Below are positions 8,667-17,454 of a stretch of 64,000 bases of DNA, in pieces; position 1 is the stretch's first letter; each line of letters starts with the position of its first letter. The notes under the pieces were generated by a model. It did not search any database and was not told where the DNA came from. It saw nothing but the letters and a program-made list of their open reading frames with translations. A program made the position numbers and the translations under genes. The stretch comes from Pseudomonas sp. 7SR1 (GTDB lineage Bacteria; Pseudomonadota; Gammaproteobacteria; Pseudomonadales; Pseudomonadaceae): the NCBI RefSeq assembly GCF_900156465.1, contig NZ_LT707064.1:5409001-5473000 (forward strand). Direction: 5' to 3'.

Positions 8667-9815
8667 ATGCAAATGGCCAAATCGATACTCGCCGGCACTT
8701 TCCTGCTGATCGGCGCAGTCCCCCAGGGCTTTGCCCAGGAACGCCTCGAAGACACGGTCAATGCGGTTATCCAGCCCTTGATGAAACAGCAGGACATCGC
8801 CGGCATGGCGGTGGCGATCACCCAGGATGGCAAACGTCATTTCTTCAATTACGGGGTCGCCTCGAAGGACACGAAAGCGACGGTCACCGACCAGACCCTC
8901 TTCGAAATCGGCTCGGTCAGCAAGACCTTCACCGCGACCCTTGGCGCCTATGCCCAGGCCCGGGGCAAGCTGTCCCTGGCGGACCCGGCCGGGCGCCATG
9001 CCCCGGAGCTGCAAGGCAGCGCCCTGGAACATGCCAGCCTGCTCAACCTCGCGACCTACACACCCGGTGGGTTGCCATTGCAGTTTCCCGACGATGCAGA
9101 CCGCCCGGACCGGATGTTCGGGTATTTCAAGACCTGGAAACAACTCTACCCGGCCGGTACCCAGCGGCTCTATTCGAACCCGAGCATCGGCCTGTTCGGC
9201 TATCTGGCGGCCCGCAGCCTGGGTCAGCCGTTCGATGAGGCGATGGAGAAGGTGCTGATGCCGGCGCTGGGCCTCAAGCATGGTTATCTGCATGTACCCG
9301 CGCAACAGTCGGGCCGATACGCCCAGGGATATTCGAAGGATGGCAAGCCTGTCCGGGTCGGGCCCGGCGCGCTGGATTCCGAAGCGTATGGCGTGAAGAT
9401 CAGTTCGTCGGACCTGATTCGTTTCGTCGAGGCCAACCTGCACCCGGAAAAACTCGGCGCCGATCTGCAGCAGGCCATCGGCACCACCCATACTGGTTTC
9501 TACCAGGTTGGTGGAATGACCCAGGGCCTGGGCTGGGAGTTCTACCCTTACCCGGTCAGCCTGGAGCAACTGCTGGCCGGCAACTCTCCCCAGATGGCCC
9601 TCACCCCGCAGAAGGCGACGTTGCTCCAACCGCCTCGCCCCGCACCGGACAATGCCTGGATCAACAAGACCGGTTCCACGGGAGGCTTTGGCGCCTACGT
9701 GGCGTTCGTACCGGGCAGGGACATGGGCATCGTGCTGCTGGCGAACAAGAATTATCCCATCGAGGAACGGGTGAAAGTCGCCCATAGGATCCTGACGGCA
9801 CTGGACAGCCAATAA
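8667..9815 (+). CDS. ampC: Class C (AmpC-type) beta-lactamase
   Basis: A periplasmic serine beta-lactamase of about 382 aa with a Sec signal peptide ending near PQGFAQE. The three class C motifs are present: SVSK (active-site Ser and Lys), YSN (YSNPSIGLFG) and KTG (NKTGSTGGFGAY). It would hydrolyse cephalosporins and some penicillins. The start at 8667 is chosen because GGAG lies 12 bases before it; ATG 8649 (MEKRSN) and ATG 8673 are alternatives. No ampR regulator is adjacent, so induction by the usual divergent AmpR arrangement is not evident. Confidence 0.93.
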   Translation: MQMAKSILAGTFLLIGAVPQGFAQERLEDTVNAVIQPLMKQQDIAGMAVAITQDGKRHFFNYGVASKDTKATVTDQTLFEIGSVSKTFTATLGAYAQARGKLSLADPAGRHAPELQGSALEHASLLNLATYTPGGLPLQFPDDADRPDRMFGYFKTWKQLYPAGTQRLYSNPSIGLFGYLAARSLGQPFDEAMEKVLMPALGLKHGYLHVPAQQSGRYAQGYSKDGKPVRVGPGALDSEAYGVKISSSDLIRFVEANLHPEKLGADLQQAIGTTHTGFYQVGGMTQGLGWEFYPYPVSLEQLLAGNSPQMALTPQKATLLQPPRPAPDNAWINKTGSTGGFGAYVAFVPGRDMGIVLLANKNYPIEERVKVAHRILTALDSQ

Positions 9816-9833
9816 CGAGGGCCACGAGTTACC

Positions 9834-9969
9834 CTGTGGCGAGGGGATTTACCCCGCTGGCGCGCGCAGCGGCCCTGGAATTCTGGCAACCTGATGTATC
9901 AAGCAGATCGGGGTGGCCGCTCGGCAGGGCTGCTGTGCAGCCCAGCGGGGATAAATCCCTTCGCCACAA
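9834..9969. repeat. Paired inverted REP elements (REPIN-like)
   Basis: A left arm (9834-9860, containing TGTGGCGAGGGGATTTACCC) and an inverted right arm (9942-9969) frame about 80 bp of unrelated sequence, forming a long imperfect inverted repeat. The unit is related to the elements at 107-136 and 21411-21440. It lies in the space between convergent ampC and the DUF4174 gene. Confidence 0.75.
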
Positions 9970-9991
9970 GGGCTGTCGGCCTAGCGGAAAA

Positions 9992-10531
9992 TCAGTCCTC
10001 CAGCGGCTTCGGCGCCTTCGTTGCCTTGGCCGGCTTGGTGCCTTTGGCATCCTTGGCCGGGGCGGCTTCGGTGACGGGAGGTGGAGCGGGAGGCGTGGCT
10101 TGCTTTTCGGTCGCGGGCAGCTTGTCGACGGTGTCGAAGATGTCTTTCAGCTCGATCGCCCCGGAATGTTCAAGCTTCTTTTCCCCATCCTTGCCCACCA
10201 GGATGACCTTGGTCTGGGCGCCGGCCCCCAACTTCAGAGAACGGATCAAGGCCATGGTGCTCTGCGGGTCCAGGTCCTTGCCGTCCCGCTGCCCTATTGT
10301 GTTGAGCACGGTGTAAAGCACCATGTTGCGCTCGGAAAAGCCTTGCTTGCCTGCCGGTTCCTCCAGGGCCTTTTTCAAGCTGACCCAGGTCGGGTCGACG
10401 GTGCTGGGAGCGATGACGATCAGCGGGCGGGTTTTGCCTGTCTCCGCCACCAGGGGCGAGTCGCCATCGGCGGCGAACAAAGGGCCGGCGAAGGCCAGCA
10501 AGGTAGCGAAGGTCAACGACCGAATGAGCAT
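9992..10531 (-). CDS. Secreted DUF4174 domain protein
   Basis: A 179-aa protein started at MLIRSLTF (ATG 10531) after AAGGAGAGG. The frame extends 13 codons further but without a ribosome site. A signal peptide ends near AGPLFAA. The central part (about 35-125; RPLIVIAPSTVDPTW, YTVLNTIG, KVILVGKDGEKK, ELKDIFDTVDKLP) fits DUF4174, a thioredoxin-like domain without CXXC. The last 45 residues are a low-complexity Pro/Ala/Lys tail (AKDAKGTKPAKATKAPK). It is probably periplasmic; function is unknown. Confidence 0.8.
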   Translation of the reverse strand: MLIRSLTFATLLAFAGPLFAADGDSPLVAETGKTRPLIVIAPSTVDPTWVSLKKALEEPAGKQGFSERNMVLYTVLNTIGQRDGKDLDPQSTMALIRSLKLGAGAQTKVILVGKDGEKKLEHSGAIELKDIFDTVDKLPATEKQATPPAPPPVTEAAPAKDAKGTKPAKATKAPKPLED

Positions 10532-10785
10532 GCGCCTCTCCTTTTGATATTCACGCTGTACTGATTGCACAGGGCGGCGAATGTTCCGCGAGAGAGTCGC
10601 CCGATACTGCGCCTGTCTGCCTTGAAGCTTAGGCCAGCGGGTCCATTGCGCAACCGGGATACCAGAGCGATCTTGCCCACTGAAGTCGTGGGCCAGTCGG
10701 CGAAGATGCTGGATGTGCAGCGGCTTTCACGGTCGAGGCGCGCCCACCGAAAAGGGTCGAGGGTGCGCCTGGGTCAGGTGGCGGA

Positions 10786-11571
10786 TCAGAACGCCAGTTT
10801 GAACCCGATCATTGCCAGCATCACCGCCAGGCACGGGCGCAGCAGCTCGTCGGAAATGCGTCCCGACAGATGACTGCCAAGGTAGATGCCGGGCAACGAG
10901 CCAACCAGCAGGAAGCCCAGTATGTGCCAGTCCATGTTGCCCATGCTCGCATGGCCGAGGCCGGCGACGAGGGTCAGTGGCACGGCGTGGGCGATTTCGG
11001 TGCCCACCAGGCGCCTGGTCACCAGGAACGGGTAAAGCACGAACAAGGCAACGGTACCCAGGGCGCCGGCACCGATGGAGGTCAACGCGACCATCGTGCC
11101 CAGCACCACGCCGGTGACGACTGTCAGCAGGTTGAGTCGCGAGCCGGTGGGATTGTAATGGCCGCCCGCGCGGTCATGGGCGAATTGCAGCAGGCGCTTC
11201 TTGAACAGAATCGCCAGGGCCGTGGCGAACAGTACGAACCCAAGGGCCTGCTTGATGATCGCGTTCATCGCATCGGGAGAACTGTGCAGGGTGCTGAGAA
11301 ACCACAGGGTCAGGCCCACCGCTGGCACGCTGCCCAACGTCAGCCAGCCCGTGATGGCCCAATCGATGTTGCGGTTCCTGGCGTGAACCAGGACGCCGCC
11401 AGACTTGGTGATGGCCGCATAAAGCAGATCCGTCCCCACCGCAGTCGCAGGGTTGATACCAAACCACAGCAGGATGGGGGTCATCAGCGAACCGCCACCC
11501 ACGCCGGTCATTCCGACGATGAAGCCGACCACCAGGCCCGCTACGACTAAACCGACATTACCGAAATCCAT
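10786..11571 (-). CDS. TauE/SafE family sulfite/organosulfur exporter-like permease
   Basis: A 261-aa polytopic inner-membrane protein with about seven to eight hydrophobic segments and the family's glycine-rich repeats (VVGFIVGMTGVGGGSLMTPILLWF near the N-terminus, ALTSIGAGALGT in the second half). Start is the ATG at 11571; a TTG one codon upstream is in frame. TauE/SafE proteins export sulfite, sulfoacetate or related anions, but the substrate is not determined. No sulfur metabolism genes adjoin it. Confidence 0.85.
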   Translation of the reverse strand: MDFGNVGLVVAGLVVGFIVGMTGVGGGSLMTPILLWFGINPATAVGTDLLYAAITKSGGVLVHARNRNIDWAITGWLTLGSVPAVGLTLWFLSTLHSSPDAMNAIIKQALGFVLFATALAILFKKRLLQFAHDRAGGHYNPTGSRLNLLTVVTGVVLGTMVALTSIGAGALGTVALFVLYPFLVTRRLVGTEIAHAVPLTLVAGLGHASMGNMDWHILGFLLVGSLPGIYLGSHLSGRISDELLRPCLAVMLAMIGFKLAF

Positions 11572-11673
11572 CAACCCGTCTCAGCGCAACCGCGTGAAAA
11601 ATCTGGCCGCGAGCATAGCGATTTTTCTTATAACCCCCTATATCGATGTGATCTATCTTTATGCCTTTTCTAC

Positions 11674-12423
11674 CTATTGAACCGGTAGGAAATTGAGGAA
11701 CAGCAGGCTCTGGGCATAGTTGAGGCCGATACGCCGGTACCGCTCGTCCAGCATTTGGGTCAGCAAATCCAGGCGCGCGACGATTTTCCCGAACTCCACA
11801 GCGAAACTCAGGTTGCTGCCCTCCTCCGAGATCTCGTTGGAAAACAGCAACAATTTGCCATCTTTATCCTGCCGCTGGCTCAACAGCCAGGTGGCTTTTT
11901 CGATGTTGCGCGCCGCGTTGCTGACAAAGCGCGGGTCAATGGTGTCGGTCATGTAGAACTCGAGCCGATTGCCATGGGCCGTCACCAGCATGCTGCCGAT
12001 GGCGTAGATGAAGGCGCCGACCCGGTCGCCGAGAAACTCGGGGCTCATGGCATAGCTCAAGGCCGCCAGGTCCTTCTTTCCACCCAGGGTCGGCAATGGC
12101 TGCTGTTGCTCGATGGCCATGCGCACCTGCTTTTCCGCGCTGCGTGCGTCAAGGAAGCCGGACTTGCGCAATTCTTCAGGGTTGCGCAGGTACAGCTTGT
12201 TCATCAGCAGATACAGACTTTGCAGGTTGTCATGCATTGCCAGCGTCGCCATGCGATCGACGCTGGTCTGCAGAAACTCCTGGGGCTTGGTGTTGCTGAA
12301 CTGCGTGACCATGTCCTGCCCCTGCTGATGACTGCAACCGACATTGGACAACGCCAGCGCACCGACCAGAAGCGCCGGGCAGCAACGTCGCAAGACCATC
12401 AGTGGGCAAAAAACACCGGCCAT
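11674..12423 (-). CDS. Putative lipoprotein of unknown function
   Basis: A 249-aa protein with an N-terminal hydrophobic signal ending ALALSNVGC, consistent with a type II lipoprotein signal although position -3 is Asn rather than Leu. The mature part is largely helical (repeated leucine-rich helices, e.g. LYLLMNKLYLRNPEELRKSG and KIVARLDLLTQMLDERYRRI) with no catalytic motif that I recognise. Probably outer-membrane anchored. Start at 12423 is weakly supported; ATG 12399 is the alternative. Confidence 0.7.
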   Translation of the reverse strand: MAGVFCPLMVLRRCCPALLVGALALSNVGCSHQQGQDMVTQFSNTKPQEFLQTSVDRMATLAMHDNLQSLYLLMNKLYLRNPEELRKSGFLDARSAEKQVRMAIEQQQPLPTLGGKKDLAALSYAMSPEFLGDRVGAFIYAIGSMLVTAHGNRLEFYMTDTIDPRFVSNAARNIEKATWLLSQRQDKDGKLLLFSNEISEEGSNLSFAVEFGKIVARLDLLTQMLDERYRRIGLNYAQSLLFLNFLPVQ

Positions 12424-12680
12424 CGAATCTCGATCTGGGCATGGGGAGGCGGTGGGGCTCGCCGCTTCCTGGCCATGGATAGAGCGGCAAAAATCATAAA
12501 AGTGCGGTGCCCGGCGAAATCAGCTCAGTACGAGGAAAGCTGCGCGCACCTAATTAGTCTTACTTTTTAATTGAAAAATCCTGGTTAATGGCTATAAATC
12601 CTCTCGCAACACGCAAATAGAAAGACTACTGAACAGAAAAACCTTCAGCGCTGTCCGACCAGTAACGGACTCGACGCGTT

Positions 12681-12698
12681 CAAAACAACAACAAAACC
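12681..12698 (+). promoter_or_regulatory. Crc/Hfq CA motif in front of galM
   Basis: The run CAAAACAACAACAAAACC fits the A-rich AANAANAA motif bound by Hfq with Crc in Pseudomonas. It ends two bases before the AGGAAGG ribosome site of the aldose epimerase gene, where binding would block translation under catabolite repression. Confidence 0.65.
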
Positions 12699-12714
12699 AC
12701 AGGAAGGTCTCACC

Positions 12715-13866
12715 ATGCTTGAATCCAGACATTTGCTCACGGCCCTCGGAGTCGCTCTGATGATCGCCACCCCTGCTTCCCAGGCCGCAGGCCTGACCAA
12801 TGAACACGGCCCGTTCGGCAAGACCGATGATGGCTCTCCGGTCGAGAAGTATGTGCTGCGCAACAGCCATGGCATGCAAGCCACCGTGATCACCTACGGC
12901 GCAATACTCCAGTCGCTGGTCGTGCCGGACAAAAACGGCAAGGCCGCCGACGTAGTACTCGGTTTCGACGACGTCCAGGGCTATCAGAAAAACGGCAGCG
13001 TGTATTTCGGCGCCACCATCGGCCGCTTCGGCAACCGCCTGGCCGATGGCGCCTTCGAGCTGGACGGCAAGCGTTACCAGGTACCGCAGAACGACCATGG
13101 CAATTCCCTGCACGGCGGGCCGCAAGGCTTCGACAAACGAGTGTGGAAGGCCGTGCCCCATGACGGCAAGGATTCGGTGGGGGTGACCCTCACGTACCTG
13201 TCGGCCGATGGCGAGATGGGCTTCCCCGGCGCGCTGAAGACCGACGTCACCTACAGCCTCAACGAACAGAACGAACTGCGTATCGACTACCAGGCCACCA
13301 CCGACAAGCCCACGGTGCTGAACCTGACCAACCACAGCTACTTCAACCTCGCCGGGGCCGGAAACGGCGACATCCTCAAACAGGTGGCGACACTCCACGC
13401 CAGCCATTACACGCCCGTGACCGGCAAGCTCATCCCTACCGGTGAAATGGCCCCCGTGGCAGGCACCCCGATGGACTTCACCAAGCCCATCGCCATCGGC
13501 ACCCATATCAAGGCTGACCATCCACAGCTCAAGTTCGCCGAACCGAAACAGGGTGGCTTCGACTTCAACTGGGTCTTGGACGCCAAGGGTGACGTGAGCA
13601 AACCGGCCGCCGATGTCTACGACCCGCAATCGGGACGGCGCCTGCAGCTCTATACCACCGAGCCTGGCGTACAGTTCTACACCAGCAACTTCCTCGACGG
13701 CACGGTCAAGGGCAAGCAAGGCAAGACCTACCCGCATTGGGGCGCGTTTACCCTGGAAACCCAGCACTTCCCCGACTCGCCCAACCAGCCGAATTTCCCT
13801 TCGACACGGCTCGATCCGGGCCAGACCTACACCCAGACCATGGTGCTGAAGTTCTCCGCCAAGTAA
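12715..13866 (+). CDS. galM: Secreted aldose 1-epimerase (mutarotase)
   Basis: A 383-aa enzyme with a Sec signal peptide (about 1-24, ending PASQAAG), so probably periplasmic. It interconverts alpha and beta anomers of aldoses. The fold's catalytic His is in NLTNHSYFNLAG and the catalytic Glu in GAFTLETQHFPDS; a second conserved block is NSLHGGPQGFDKRVW. In many pseudomonads a secreted mutarotase is linked to arabinose or galactose uptake genes; here it stands alone. The strong CA motif beside its ribosome site suggests Crc-dependent repression. Confidence 0.93.
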   Translation: MLESRHLLTALGVALMIATPASQAAGLTNEHGPFGKTDDGSPVEKYVLRNSHGMQATVITYGAILQSLVVPDKNGKAADVVLGFDDVQGYQKNGSVYFGATIGRFGNRLADGAFELDGKRYQVPQNDHGNSLHGGPQGFDKRVWKAVPHDGKDSVGVTLTYLSADGEMGFPGALKTDVTYSLNEQNELRIDYQATTDKPTVLNLTNHSYFNLAGAGNGDILKQVATLHASHYTPVTGKLIPTGEMAPVAGTPMDFTKPIAIGTHIKADHPQLKFAEPKQGGFDFNWVLDAKGDVSKPAADVYDPQSGRRLQLYTTEPGVQFYTSNFLDGTVKGKQGKTYPHWGAFTLETQHFPDSPNQPNFPSTRLDPGQTYTQTMVLKFSAK

Positions 13867-13876
13867 GCCGCCCCCC

Positions 13877-13927
13877 GATCGCTCCCACATCCGCCGCCTG
13901 GCGTGTGGGGGCGAGTCTCGCTGCGAA
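13877..13927. repeat. REP-like inverted repeat after galM
   Basis: GATCGCTCCCACA and TGTGGGGGCGAG form imperfect inverted arms around a short GC-rich loop. The unit resembles the GCTCGCTCCCACA REP family at 50769-50935 and may also end the galM transcript. There is no U-tract. Confidence 0.5.
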
Positions 13928-14018
13928 AGGGAATGGCGCAGGCCTCCCGTCGATCCACCAGAACACTTGGTCTATCCTGCTGCCACACGTCTGATGTTCA
14001 AGCACATAGGAGACAGGC

Positions 14019-14840
14019 ATGAAGACTCTGGAGTTGGCTGGCGTGTCGGTACCCGTCATCGGCCAAGGCACCTGGCGCATGGGAGAGGAGCCGTCCCAGC
14101 ACAAGAAGGAGGTCGCGGCCCTGCGCCTGGGCATCGAGCTGGGCATGACCCTGATCGACACGGCGGAAATGTATGCCGAGGGTGGCGCCGAGACGGTGGT
14201 GGGCGAAGCGATCATCGGCCTGCGGGACCAAGTGTTCCTGGTGAGCAAGGTCTACCCACACAACGCCAGCCGCAAGGGGATCCCCCTCGCCTGCGAACGC
14301 AGCCTGCGGCGGCTCGACACCGACTACATCGACCTCTACCTGCTGCACTGGCGCGGCCAGTATCCACTGGAAGAGACCGTCGAGGCCTTCGAACGCCTGC
14401 GCGAGGAAGGCAAGATCGGCCGCTGGGGCGTATCGAACTTCGACGTCGCGGACCTTGAGGAACTGGCCTCCCCTGCCTGCGCCACCAATCAAGTGCTGTA
14501 CAACCTGCAAGAACGCGGCATCGAATACGACCTGCTGCCCTGGTGCCAGCGATCATCCATGCCGATCATGGCGTACTGCCCGGTCGGCCAGGGCGGACGT
14601 CTGCTCAAGGACCACACCCTGGCGCAGATCGCCGAGCGTCATGGGGCAACCCCGGCCCAGGTTGCCCTGGCCTGGTTACTGCGCCAGGACAACGTCATCG
14701 CCATCCCCAAGGCCGTGCAATCGGAACACGTGCGCCTGAACGCCGAAGCGGCGAACCTGAGGCTCGAACCCCAGGACTTCGCCGCCCTCGACCTGATCTT
14801 TGCGCAACCCCGAGGCAAGCAACGGCTGGCGATGGTTTGA
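14019..14840 (+). CDS. Aldo/keto reductase
   Basis: A 273-aa cytoplasmic TIM-barrel NADPH-dependent oxidoreductase. The catalytic tetrad is visible: Asp and Tyr in LIDTAEMYAEGGAE, Lys in VFLVSKVYP, and His in LYLLHWRG. The cofactor region is represented by IAIPKAVQSEHVRLNAEA. Start ATG 14019 follows AGGAGACAGGC. The physiological carbonyl substrate is unknown. It lies 90 bp before the AEC carrier on the same strand. Confidence 0.93.
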   Translation: MKTLELAGVSVPVIGQGTWRMGEEPSQHKKEVAALRLGIELGMTLIDTAEMYAEGGAETVVGEAIIGLRDQVFLVSKVYPHNASRKGIPLACERSLRRLDTDYIDLYLLHWRGQYPLEETVEAFERLREEGKIGRWGVSNFDVADLEELASPACATNQVLYNLQERGIEYDLLPWCQRSSMPIMAYCPVGQGGRLLKDHTLAQIAERHGATPAQVALAWLLRQDNVIAIPKAVQSEHVRLNAEAANLRLEPQDFAALDLIFAQPRGKQRLAMV

Positions 14841-14930
14841 AGCCAGGCTCTGGACGCAATTTTCATTGATCCTCTTTCGAAGGAACATCACCGCACCTGT
14901 TCCTTTTCCTGACTGACCGGTGGATGCAAG

Positions 14931-15869
14931 ATGACGTTAGCGTTGCTGCTCGCCCTGTTTCCCATCGCACTGTTGATAGCCCTGGGGGCCTGGCTCAGGC
15001 AATCGGGCTTCCTGGCCGACAGTTTCTGGCCGCAGGCCGAACGCCTGGGTTACTACGTCTTGTTGCCATCGCTGTTCGTCCATGGCCTTGCCACCGCTCA
15101 ACTGAGCGAGGTGCCGGTACGCGAGATGTTCGTGGCGCTGGTGGTGTCGACTGTCACGGTAGCGATGCTGCTGGCGGGTTCGAGGCGCCTGTTCCAAGGC
15201 ACTGACGCGGCCTTTACCTCGGTGTTCCAGGGTGGCGTGCGCTTCAACAACTATGTCGGGGTCTCTGCGGCGGCAGGTTTGTTCGGCACCTCGGGCATTG
15301 CCTTGGCGGCGGTGGCGAATGCGGCGATCGTACCGACGGTGAATATCCTCTGCGTACTGATCTTCGCCCGTTTTGGCCCAGGCGGACGGCTACCGCTGAA
15401 GCGGGTGGCCAGGCAGTTGGCGACGAACCCGCTGATACTGGCGTGCGCGGCGGGCATCCTTCTGCAAGGCACCGGTACGGGGCTCCCGCCGGGAGCGGAC
15501 GCCGTGCTCAAGGCGCTCGGCCAGGCCTCGCTGCCGCTGGGCCTGCTGTGTGTCGGGGCCGCCCTGGAACTGAAAACGGCCCGGGCCTGGCTCAAGCCCA
15601 TCGGCATGTCCTCGTTCACCAAATTCATCATCATGCCGGCCGTGACCCTGATCGCGTGCCGCCTGGTTGGCCTGCAGGGCGACGCAGCGATTGCCGTGTT
15701 GCTGTTCCAGTCGCTGCCGACCGCCTCCTCGTCCTACATCATGGCCCGGCAAATGGGCGGTGATGCCCCATTGATGGCCGGCATCATCGCCGGCCAGACA
15801 CTGATCGCCGCCCTTGCCCTGCCGGTCGCGGTGCTCACCCTTTCGCCCTGGGTGACAGGCAACGGCTGA
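14931..15869 (+). CDS. AEC family (auxin efflux carrier-like) transporter
   Basis: A 312-aa inner-membrane protein with about ten hydrophobic segments in two five-helix halves, typical of the AEC family (opening ALLLALFPIALLIALGAWLR; a TASSSYIMARQMGGDA block in the second half). AEC carriers in bacteria move carboxylates such as malate or malonate. The following tctCBA genes also handle carboxylates, but a shared role is only inferred. Confidence 0.88.
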   Translation: MTLALLLALFPIALLIALGAWLRQSGFLADSFWPQAERLGYYVLLPSLFVHGLATAQLSEVPVREMFVALVVSTVTVAMLLAGSRRLFQGTDAAFTSVFQGGVRFNNYVGVSAAAGLFGTSGIALAAVANAAIVPTVNILCVLIFARFGPGGRLPLKRVARQLATNPLILACAAGILLQGTGTGLPPGADAVLKALGQASLPLGLLCVGAALELKTARAWLKPIGMSSFTKFIIMPAVTLIACRLVGLQGDAAIAVLLFQSLPTASSSYIMARQMGGDAPLMAGIIAGQTLIAALALPVAVLTLSPWVTGNG

Positions 15870-15938
15870 CTTCGCAACAGGTTTCATGACTCCCCTCCGA
15901 AATCCGGCGGCGCTGCTAGGCTGGATTTACCGGTACTC

Positions 15939-15950
15939 ACAAAAACAATA
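15939..15950 (+). promoter_or_regulatory. Possible Crc/Hfq CA motif before tctC
   Basis: ACAAAAACAATA matches the AANAANAA Hfq/Crc pattern and lies a few bases before the GGGGAG ribosome site of the Bug/TctC gene. It is shorter than the galM motif. Confidence 0.45.
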
Positions 15951-15966
15951 GTCTGGGGAGAAATTC

Positions 15967-16938
15967 ATGTTCACGACAGTCCGTCGATTCAGCCGTTGCA
16001 TCTGCATTGCCGCAGCCCTTGGCGTCACCACGCTCGCCACACCGGCCCTTGCGCTGGACACCGTCAAGTTCATGGCCCCTGGCTCCGTGGGCGGGGGCTA
16101 CGACCAGACCGCACGGATTCTCGGCAAGGCCCTGGTCGAGGCCAAAAGCGCCAAATCCGTCACCTTCGAAAACAAGGGGGGCGCCGGTGGCACCCTGGGC
16201 CTGGCGCAGTTCGCCAACGGCAGCAAGGGTGACCCCAACGCCCTGCTGGTGGTGGGCGCGATCATGGTCACGGCCGTGGAGCAGAACAAGCCCCAGATCA
16301 CCCTCAAGGATGTGACCCCCATCGCCCGGCTGTTCACGGAGTACAACGTGCTTGCCGTCCGCCAGGACTCGCCCTACAAAAACCTCGCAGACCTGCTCAA
16401 GGACTTCAAGGCCAACCCTTCCAGCATCAAGTGGGGCGGCGGCTCCAAGGGCTCCATCGACCACATCGGCATCGCGGAACTGGCCGGCAAGATGGACGTC
16501 CCGGTCAACCAGGTGAACTACGTCGCCTACGCCGGTGGCGGCGAAGTGGTTGCCGCCACCCTGGGCGGACATATCACGGTGATCACCGGCGGGTACGCCG
16601 AGCTGGCCAAGTACGTGCAGTCCAAGCAGTTCCGCTTGCTGGCCATTGGCGCCCCCAACCGCGTAGAAGGCATCGATGCCCCCACCCTCAAGGAGAACGG
16701 CTATGACGTGGTCATCGGTAACTGGCGCGGTGTCTACGGCGCGGCAAACCTGACGCCGGCACAGCGCCAGGAAGTGACCGACGCGGTCATGGCCGCCACC
16801 CACAGCAATATCTGGCAGGAGAACATCAAGGCCAACGCCTGGACCCAGAGCATTCTGACCGGCGACGAATTCGGCAAATTCGTCGATGAGGAGCATGCCC
16901 GCCTGCGCGCCATGCTGGTCAAGGTCGGGCTGCTCTGA
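15967..16938 (+). CDS. tctC: Tripartite tricarboxylate transporter substrate-binding protein (Bug family)
   Basis: A 323-aa periplasmic binding protein with a signal peptide ending TLATPALAL. Family features include the ligand loop FMAPGSVGGGYDQTAR, ENKGGAGGTLGLA and IKWGGGSKGSIDHIG, the last of which forms water-mediated contacts to carboxylate ligands in Bug proteins. It delivers a citrate-like carboxylate to TctAB. The downstream genes complete the transporter. No tctDE two-component pair is seen nearby. Confidence 0.92.
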   Translation: MFTTVRRFSRCICIAAALGVTTLATPALALDTVKFMAPGSVGGGYDQTARILGKALVEAKSAKSVTFENKGGAGGTLGLAQFANGSKGDPNALLVVGAIMVTAVEQNKPQITLKDVTPIARLFTEYNVLAVRQDSPYKNLADLLKDFKANPSSIKWGGGSKGSIDHIGIAELAGKMDVPVNQVNYVAYAGGGEVVAATLGGHITVITGGYAELAKYVQSKQFRLLAIGAPNRVEGIDAPTLKENGYDVVIGNWRGVYGAANLTPAQRQEVTDAVMAATHSNIWQENIKANAWTQSILTGDEFGKFVDEEHARLRAMLVKVGLL

Positions 16939-16939
16939 C

Positions 16940-17431
16940 ATGGCTCGTCCGAACGGGATTGTGCCTGCTCAACTGGCAATCGGCCTCGGCGTGATTGCCA
17001 TTGGCTCGGTCCTGGCCATCGGCGCCTTGCGATTTCCCCCCGAAATGGGCTTCGTCATCCTCGGGGCCCACGTCTATCCCTGCGCCGTCGCCGCCTTCCT
17101 GGGCGGCGTGGGGGTGCTGCTGAGCTACCAGGCGATCACCGGGGGCTTTCGTGACCTGTCGACAGACAGCAAGGCCAGCGGTGCGCGGGTCGGCGCAAAG
17201 CCGGGAGCGGCCTGGGTGACCGCCGGCATCCTGGCCATCGCACTGCTCATCGATGTCATCGGCTTCGTACTGGCCGCCGCCCTGCTGTTCGCCTGCGCCG
17301 CCCGTGGGTTCGGCAGCCGGCATCCCTTGCGCGACCTGGCCATCGGCATCGCCCTGACCTTGCCGATCTACTGGCTGTTCAACACCGGGCTGGGGGTCGC
17401 GCTGCCTCCCCTCGTCAATGCCTGGATCTGA
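16940..17431 (+). CDS. tctB: Tripartite tricarboxylate transporter small membrane subunit
   Basis: A 163-aa protein with four predicted membrane segments, starting one base after the tctC stop (ATG 16940, MARPNGIVP). A longer frame overlapping tctC is not supported. Conserved PEMGFVILGAHVYPCAVAAFLG and LPIYWLFNTGLGVALP near the C-terminus fit TctB. It forms the membrane complex with TctA, and the tight spacing implies translational coupling. Confidence 0.9.
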   Translation: MARPNGIVPAQLAIGLGVIAIGSVLAIGALRFPPEMGFVILGAHVYPCAVAAFLGGVGVLLSYQAITGGFRDLSTDSKASGARVGAKPGAAWVTAGILAIALLIDVIGFVLAAALLFACAARGFGSRHPLRDLAIGIALTLPIYWLFNTGLGVALPPLVNAWI

Positions 17432-17454
17432 CCTGAGTCGAAGGAGATAACGCC

